Source of the DNA: UBA1847 sp942492205
GTDB lineage: Bacteria > Pseudomonadota > Gammaproteobacteria > Steroidobacterales > Woeseiaceae
Assembly: GCA_942492205.1 (NCBI GenBank)
Contig: CALODT010000001.1
Location: 1,178,001-1,242,000, forward strand
Reading direction: 5' to 3'
Length of the DNA stretch: 64,000 nt
How positions within the stretch are numbered: the first letter of the stretch is position 1; each line of letters starts with the position of its first letter. The translations under genes and the position numbers were made by a program. A model generated the notes under the pieces. It saw nothing but the letters and a program-made list of their open reading frames with translations, ran no database searches and was not told the origin of the DNA. Of this stretch, positions 60,903 through 64,000 are shown piece after piece.

Positions 60903-62444
60903 ATGACGAAGCAGCATTACGATCGGGAAAGGCGGAGGTTCGTGAAGGGCGTCGGTGCCGCAGGTGTGGCGGGATTGGCCGGTTTGTCCGGCCCCAGGCT
61001 TGTCAGCGCGGCGCGAGCCTCTGAGACAGTGTGGGACGAGTCCTATGATCTTGTGATCATAGGGTCGGGTTTTGCAGGGCTTGCCGCTGGCATTGAGGCC
61101 CGAAAAAATGGCATTGAGCGAGTCGTCATATTCGAGAAGATGCCGTATTTCGGCGGCAACTCCGCGATCAACGGCGGCCTCTTCGCTGCTCCGGGCACGC
61201 CGCTGCAGGCGCAGGAAGGCGTCGAAGACTCCGTCGACAAGATGGTCGCCGACCAGCTGCTCTCGGGCAGAGGTGTGGCCTACGAGCACCTGCTGCGCCA
61301 CGTCGCCAGTAACGCGGCGGAGGCCTTGAAGCTCTGTGAAGATGCCGGCGCTGAATTTCATCCGTACCTGCAGCAACTCGGTGGACACAGCGTGCCGCGC
61401 ACCTACCAGACCACGGTTAGCTGCGGTGCCGGAATCACGCGGCCGCTGTACAGCAAATGCCAGGAAATGGGCGTCGAGACACGCAACCGCTGCCGCTTCG
61501 AGAAATTCGTTCAGGACGATTCGGGCCGGGTTGTCGGCGTGAAACTGGCCACCCGCTATTACTACGACCGAGACGTCAGCGAAGGCGACCGAATTAACGT
61601 CGAGGCAAAACGTGGCGTATTGATTGCGACCGGTGGTTTCTCGCAAAACATCGCGTTGCGTTCAGCGCAGGATCCTACTCTCACGGCGGAGGTGACATCG
61701 ACCAATGCGCCGGGTGCCACTGGCGAGGCAATGCTCGAAATGTTCCGCCTGGGCGCCGTGCCGGTGCACCTCGCCTATATCCAGTCCGGTCCGTGGGCAT
61801 CACCGGATGAGGGCGGATTCGGCTACGTCTCCAACTACTCGATCTATAACTTCCCGCACTCGGTAGCGATCAATCGCGTCACCGGCAGACGCTTCATGGA
61901 CGAGATCGCGGACCGCAAGACACGAGCGGATGCGGAGTTGGCCAATCGGGACGCAGAGGGCAACCCGCTGCCACCAATCCTCATCACCAGTTACTCCGAG
62001 GCAATGAAACATCCAAGCGCCAAGAAGGTACTGAAATACGACGTGGGCTGGAAATTCGATGACCTGGCGTCTATCGCTGAGCGATTTGAGGTACCGCTGG
62101 AGGCACTTAAAGCTCAGATCGACGAGTACAACGGCTATGTGCGCGATGGCGAGGACAAGCAGTTTGGCAAATCAATGGAGAAGGCTGCCGGCAAGTTCAT
62201 CGAGGCACCCTATGTGGTGGTCCGGCTATGGCCGAAAGTGCACTACTGCCAGGGAGGCGTTGAGGTCAATGTCAGTGCCGAGGTTATCGACTCGTCCAGT
62301 GGCGAGGCGATCCCCGGGCTGTATGCCGCCGGCGAGGTGACGGGCGGTGTCCACGGGGTAAGCCGCCTCGGCAGCTGCTCGATTCCCGAATGCCTGGTCA
62401 TGGGCATGACAGCGGCGAGAAGCGTAGCGGGAGGTGCAGCATGA
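60903..62444 (+). CDS. Tat-exported fumarate-reductase-type flavoprotein (FAD-dependent)
   Basis: The ATG at 60903 gives 513 residues with a twin-arginine signal (RRRFVKG at 10-16, then GAAGVAGLAGLSG). An FAD-binding Rossmann motif (LVIIGSGFAGLAAGIEA) is followed by YFGGNSAINGGL, IATGGFSQN, a substrate domain with SYSEAMKHPSAKKVL, and HYCQGGVEVN and GEVTGGVHGVSRLGSCS of the fumarate reductase/urocanate reductase group. No heme motif is present. It passes electrons from a cytochrome to a soluble substrate in the periplasm. It overlaps the tetraheme cytochrome gene by ATGA; substrate is not certain. Confidence 0.85.
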   Translation: MTKQHYDRERRRFVKGVGAAGVAGLAGLSGPRLVSAARASETVWDESYDLVIIGSGFAGLAAGIEARKNGIERVVIFEKMPYFGGNSAINGGLFAAPGTPLQAQEGVEDSVDKMVADQLLSGRGVAYEHLLRHVASNAAEALKLCEDAGAEFHPYLQQLGGHSVPRTYQTTVSCGAGITRPLYSKCQEMGVETRNRCRFEKFVQDDSGRVVGVKLATRYYYDRDVSEGDRINVEAKRGVLIATGGFSQNIALRSAQDPTLTAEVTSTNAPGATGEAMLEMFRLGAVPVHLAYIQSGPWASPDEGGFGYVSNYSIYNFPHSVAINRVTGRRFMDEIADRKTRADAELANRDAEGNPLPPILITSYSEAMKHPSAKKVLKYDVGWKFDDLASIAERFEVPLEALKAQIDEYNGYVRDGEDKQFGKSMEKAAGKFIEAPYVVVRLWPKVHYCQGGVEVNVSAEVIDSSSGEAIPGLYAAGEVTGGVHGVSRLGSCSIPECLVMGMTAARSVAGGAA

Positions 62445-62851
62445 AGGTTGATGTGAGAAAACTCGGAATCCGAATCGCCTCCTACGGCGCGATCATCCTG
62501 TCGGTCCTGCTGGTTGGTGCGATTGCAAATGGCGAGCTCAAGGACTACGACGGACTGGATGGACGTAGCTACCATGCGGAAATGCACGAGAAAGGAAAGT
62601 GCAGGAGCTGCCACGGCGTCAAAGACCCAAAGGGCTATCCGGAAGACGGCGGCTGTTCGCGTTGCCACGACGTTGACGAACTCGTCGAGGCGACGATGCC
62701 CAAGGCAGAGGAAGACCGCTGGCAGAATCCGCACGACAACCTTCACTACGGCACCGACGTACCGTGTGTCGAGTGCCACGGCGAGCATTCGAACAAGGCT
62801 CCGCTGTGTGCCGACTGCCATAACTTCGACTACTCGAAACACGAGTATTGA
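62441..62851 (+). CDS. Membrane-anchored tetraheme c-type cytochrome
   Basis: The ATG at 62441 gives 136 residues. A basic start and one helix (SYGAIILSVLLVGAIA) make a signal anchor. Four CxxCH sites lie at 54-58 (CRSCH), 72-76 (CSRCH), 109-113 (CVECH) and 123-127 (CADCH). Length and spacing resemble the tetraheme domain of flavocytochrome c3 fumarate reductase and of small tetraheme cytochromes. It should carry electrons from a quinol dehydrogenase to the flavoprotein encoded just upstream, in the periplasm. A longer in-frame start at 62390 is rejected because the extra residues are not signal-like. Confidence 0.88.
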   Translation: MKVDVRKLGIRIASYGAIILSVLLVGAIANGELKDYDGLDGRSYHAEMHEKGKCRSCHGVKDPKGYPEDGGCSRCHDVDELVEATMPKAEEDRWQNPHDNLHYGTDVPCVECHGEHSNKAPLCADCHNFDYSKHEY

Positions 62852-62901
62852 AACGGCATCGACTCCAGGCTGTCGCTTGCGGGAGCAAAAAAACTCGGTC
62901 A

Positions 62902-62926
62902 CCAGCGCACCGCGACGGTGCGCTGG
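62902..62926 (-). terminator. Stem-loop, likely terminator of the CNNM gene on the minus strand
   Basis: The arms CCAGCGCACC (62902-62911) and GGTGCGCTGG (62917-62926) pair perfectly over 10 bp with a 5-nt loop. A seven-A run at 62887-62893 gives a U-tail on the minus strand, but about 8 nt away, so termination is plausible, not certain. Confidence 0.5.
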
Positions 62927-63035
62927 ATCGGGGAGCTGGGGCCGGTGAGGGCATAGCCGGGCGCATACTATTCAGGAACGACGCAAGTCCGACGCCCAGG
63001 AGCGTAGCGATAGCCCCCAGGTGAACTCTATGGCG

Positions 63036-64000
63036 TCAGATTCCTCGCAGCAGTCGGCCCAGCAGGTCGGCGCCCGTGATGACTTTCTTCACGTCGTCGG
63101 TCCACAGCAGCACAATGTCCTTGTCGATCGCGGCATCGCTGTCAACGTCGATGCCCTCTCTGAGTCGTTCAATGATGTGGCCGAGCGGGCTGCTGGCATC
63201 CGTGACGAGTATCGGCCGGTGGCAGTGTGAATAAGCATCGACAGTCGCAGTATCGGTCATGACGGCGCGCAGGTAAGCGTCCGCATCGAGCACGAGTTGC
63301 GGCTTGCCGTCCTGGTCAATCAGGATGACCCACTTCCGGCCTGATGCATTGATGGCAACGACAAACGGATCAGTTGGCGCGGCAACCTCGGGTATTTGGG
63401 GCAGGTCGACCTTCGTCGGCAAAGTCACGATGCTGCCAGGGTCGACAATCTCACCCTCTTCGGAAATGGGCACATCGTCAATGTCGAGAAAATTGAGCGC
63501 GCCGCGACCCTCAATGAAATCGATTTCTGCGCCATCCGATTCGATGTGTTTCTCGATCACACCTTTCAGCTGCCGTTCCCGCATGAAAAGAATCTGCTCT
63601 TCGCCGATAAGTCGATCCAGCATCCAGGCGCTCGGGCCCGCGACCGGGTAGAGCAGGCGCTGGTAAAAGCGCATTACCGGTGCGAGCAGCGACGCCATGC
63701 GCATGGCATGCCGGGAGAAATAGGCCTGCGGAATAATCTCGCCGGCAAAAGTGATGAGAAACGTGGAAAACACGAAGGCAGCGGCGCCCAGCATGACCGA
63801 ATTCGAAAGCAGCGTCAGCAGTACATTAATCGCGACATTGCCCCACAGGATCGTGGTCAGCAGCCGGTTCGAATCCCGGCGCAAGGTGAGAATCTTGGCC
63901 GCTGCCGCGTTGCCGGCGCCAGCCTCTGCCTCAAGCCGGAGGCGACTAAGGCTGAAGAAGGCGAGGTTGAGCCCGGAAAACATGGCGGAGTGCGCCAGGC
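63036..64000 (-). CDS. CNNM/CorC-type transporter (DUF21 plus CBS), 5' end missing
   Basis: The frame is open through the right edge. An internal ATG at 63983 gives MFSGLNLAFFSLSRLRLEA, but LAHSA continues upstream in frame, so the true start lies beyond 64000. The DUF21 helix bundle (TILWGNVAINVLLTLLSN, FAGEIIPQAYFSRHAMR) is followed by a CBS-pair region (about 180-315) with VVAINASGRKWVILIDQDGK and HRPILVTDASSPLGHIIERL. CNNM/CorB proteins are linked to Mg/Co efflux. The CorC_HlyC domain seems absent. Confidence 0.85.
   Translation of the reverse strand, partial: LAHSAMFSGLNLAFFSLSRLRLEAEAGAGNAAAAKILTLRRDSNRLLTTILWGNVAINVLLTLLSNSVMLGAAAFVFSTFLITFAGEIIPQAYFSRHAMRMASLLAPVMRFYQRLLYPVAGPSAWMLDRLIGEEQILFMRERQLKGVIEKHIESDGAEIDFIEGRGALNFLDIDDVPISEEGEIVDPGSIVTLPTKVDLPQIPEVAAPTDPFVVAINASGRKWVILIDQDGKPQLVLDADAYLRAVMTDTATVDAYSHCHRPILVTDASSPLGHIIERLREGIDVDSDAAIDKDIVLLWTDDVKKVITGADLLGRLLRGI

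Noticed and set aside
1..64000. CRISPR arrays, insertion sequences, integrases, rRNA operons
   Set aside because: Looked for regular direct repeats, transposase-like proteins and rRNA sequence; none were seen.

Overview
The window is a stretch of chromosome from a GC-rich (roughly 58-60 %) Gram-negative bacterium, most likely a gammaproteobacterium. The evidence is the housekeeping blocks ispB / rplU-rpmA-obgE and rpsT / murJ-ribF-lspA, the type IV minor-pilin operon order fimT-pilV-pilW-pilX-pilY1-pilE, and lipoprotein, TonB, RND and TolC-type envelope systems. An uncultured marine or sediment lineage (Woeseiales-like) would fit the mix of TPR/TolB-like membrane proteins, bch genes and a split flavocytochrome, but that placement is a guess. 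No rRNA genes, insertion sequences, integrases or CRISPR arrays were seen. Genes are densely packed, with many 4-bp overlaps and several GTG and TTG starts.

Layout. 1-6.9 kb: an aminotransferase cut by the left edge, a secreted repeat protein, a YdeI-like gene, an NTF2-like gene, gpsA, a glutaredoxin fusion and a YbdG-type mechanosensitive channel, closed by a two-way terminator shared with tRNA-Pro(CGG). 7.2-12.4 kb: a MacB-like ABC exporter whose operon encodes three different periplasmic adaptor proteins. 12.4-20 kb: an orphan E2-type acyltransferase, ispB, rplU (with a long Lys/Ala tail), rpmA, obgE, rpsT, murJ, ribF and lspA. 20-31.5 kb (minus strand): a type IV pilus minor-pilin operon in which a small secreted protein plus PilY1 module occurs twice in tandem. 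31.6-32.2 kb: an Irr-like Fur-family regulator and tRNA-Thr(CGT).

32.5-41.2 kb: two TPR/TolB-like membrane proteins flanking an exported oxidoreductase-like protein, an acyltransferase-3 protein and an ABC-2 exporter. 41.3-47.9 kb: a rhomboid protease and a complete tripartite RND efflux operon (OMF-MFP-RND). 48-50.3 kb: a translationally coupled cassette of two paralogous DUF1538 membrane proteins, a PII-like protein and a CBS protein. This is the best candidate here for an undescribed system. 50.4-55.7 kb: a TonB-dependent receptor, a YaiI-like protein, a DUF4826-like protein and the ABC-F protein YheS.

55.9-60.5 kb: a PQQ-type aldose dehydrogenase, then bchJ-bchE-like genes of bacteriochlorophyll synthesis and an alpha/beta hydrolase. 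60.9-62.9 kb: a Tat-exported flavoprotein coupled to a membrane-anchored tetraheme cytochrome, which looks like a two-gene version of flavocytochrome c. The window ends inside a CNNM/CorC-type transporter gene.

All functional calls come from reading translated sequence and known family motifs. No database searches were run.
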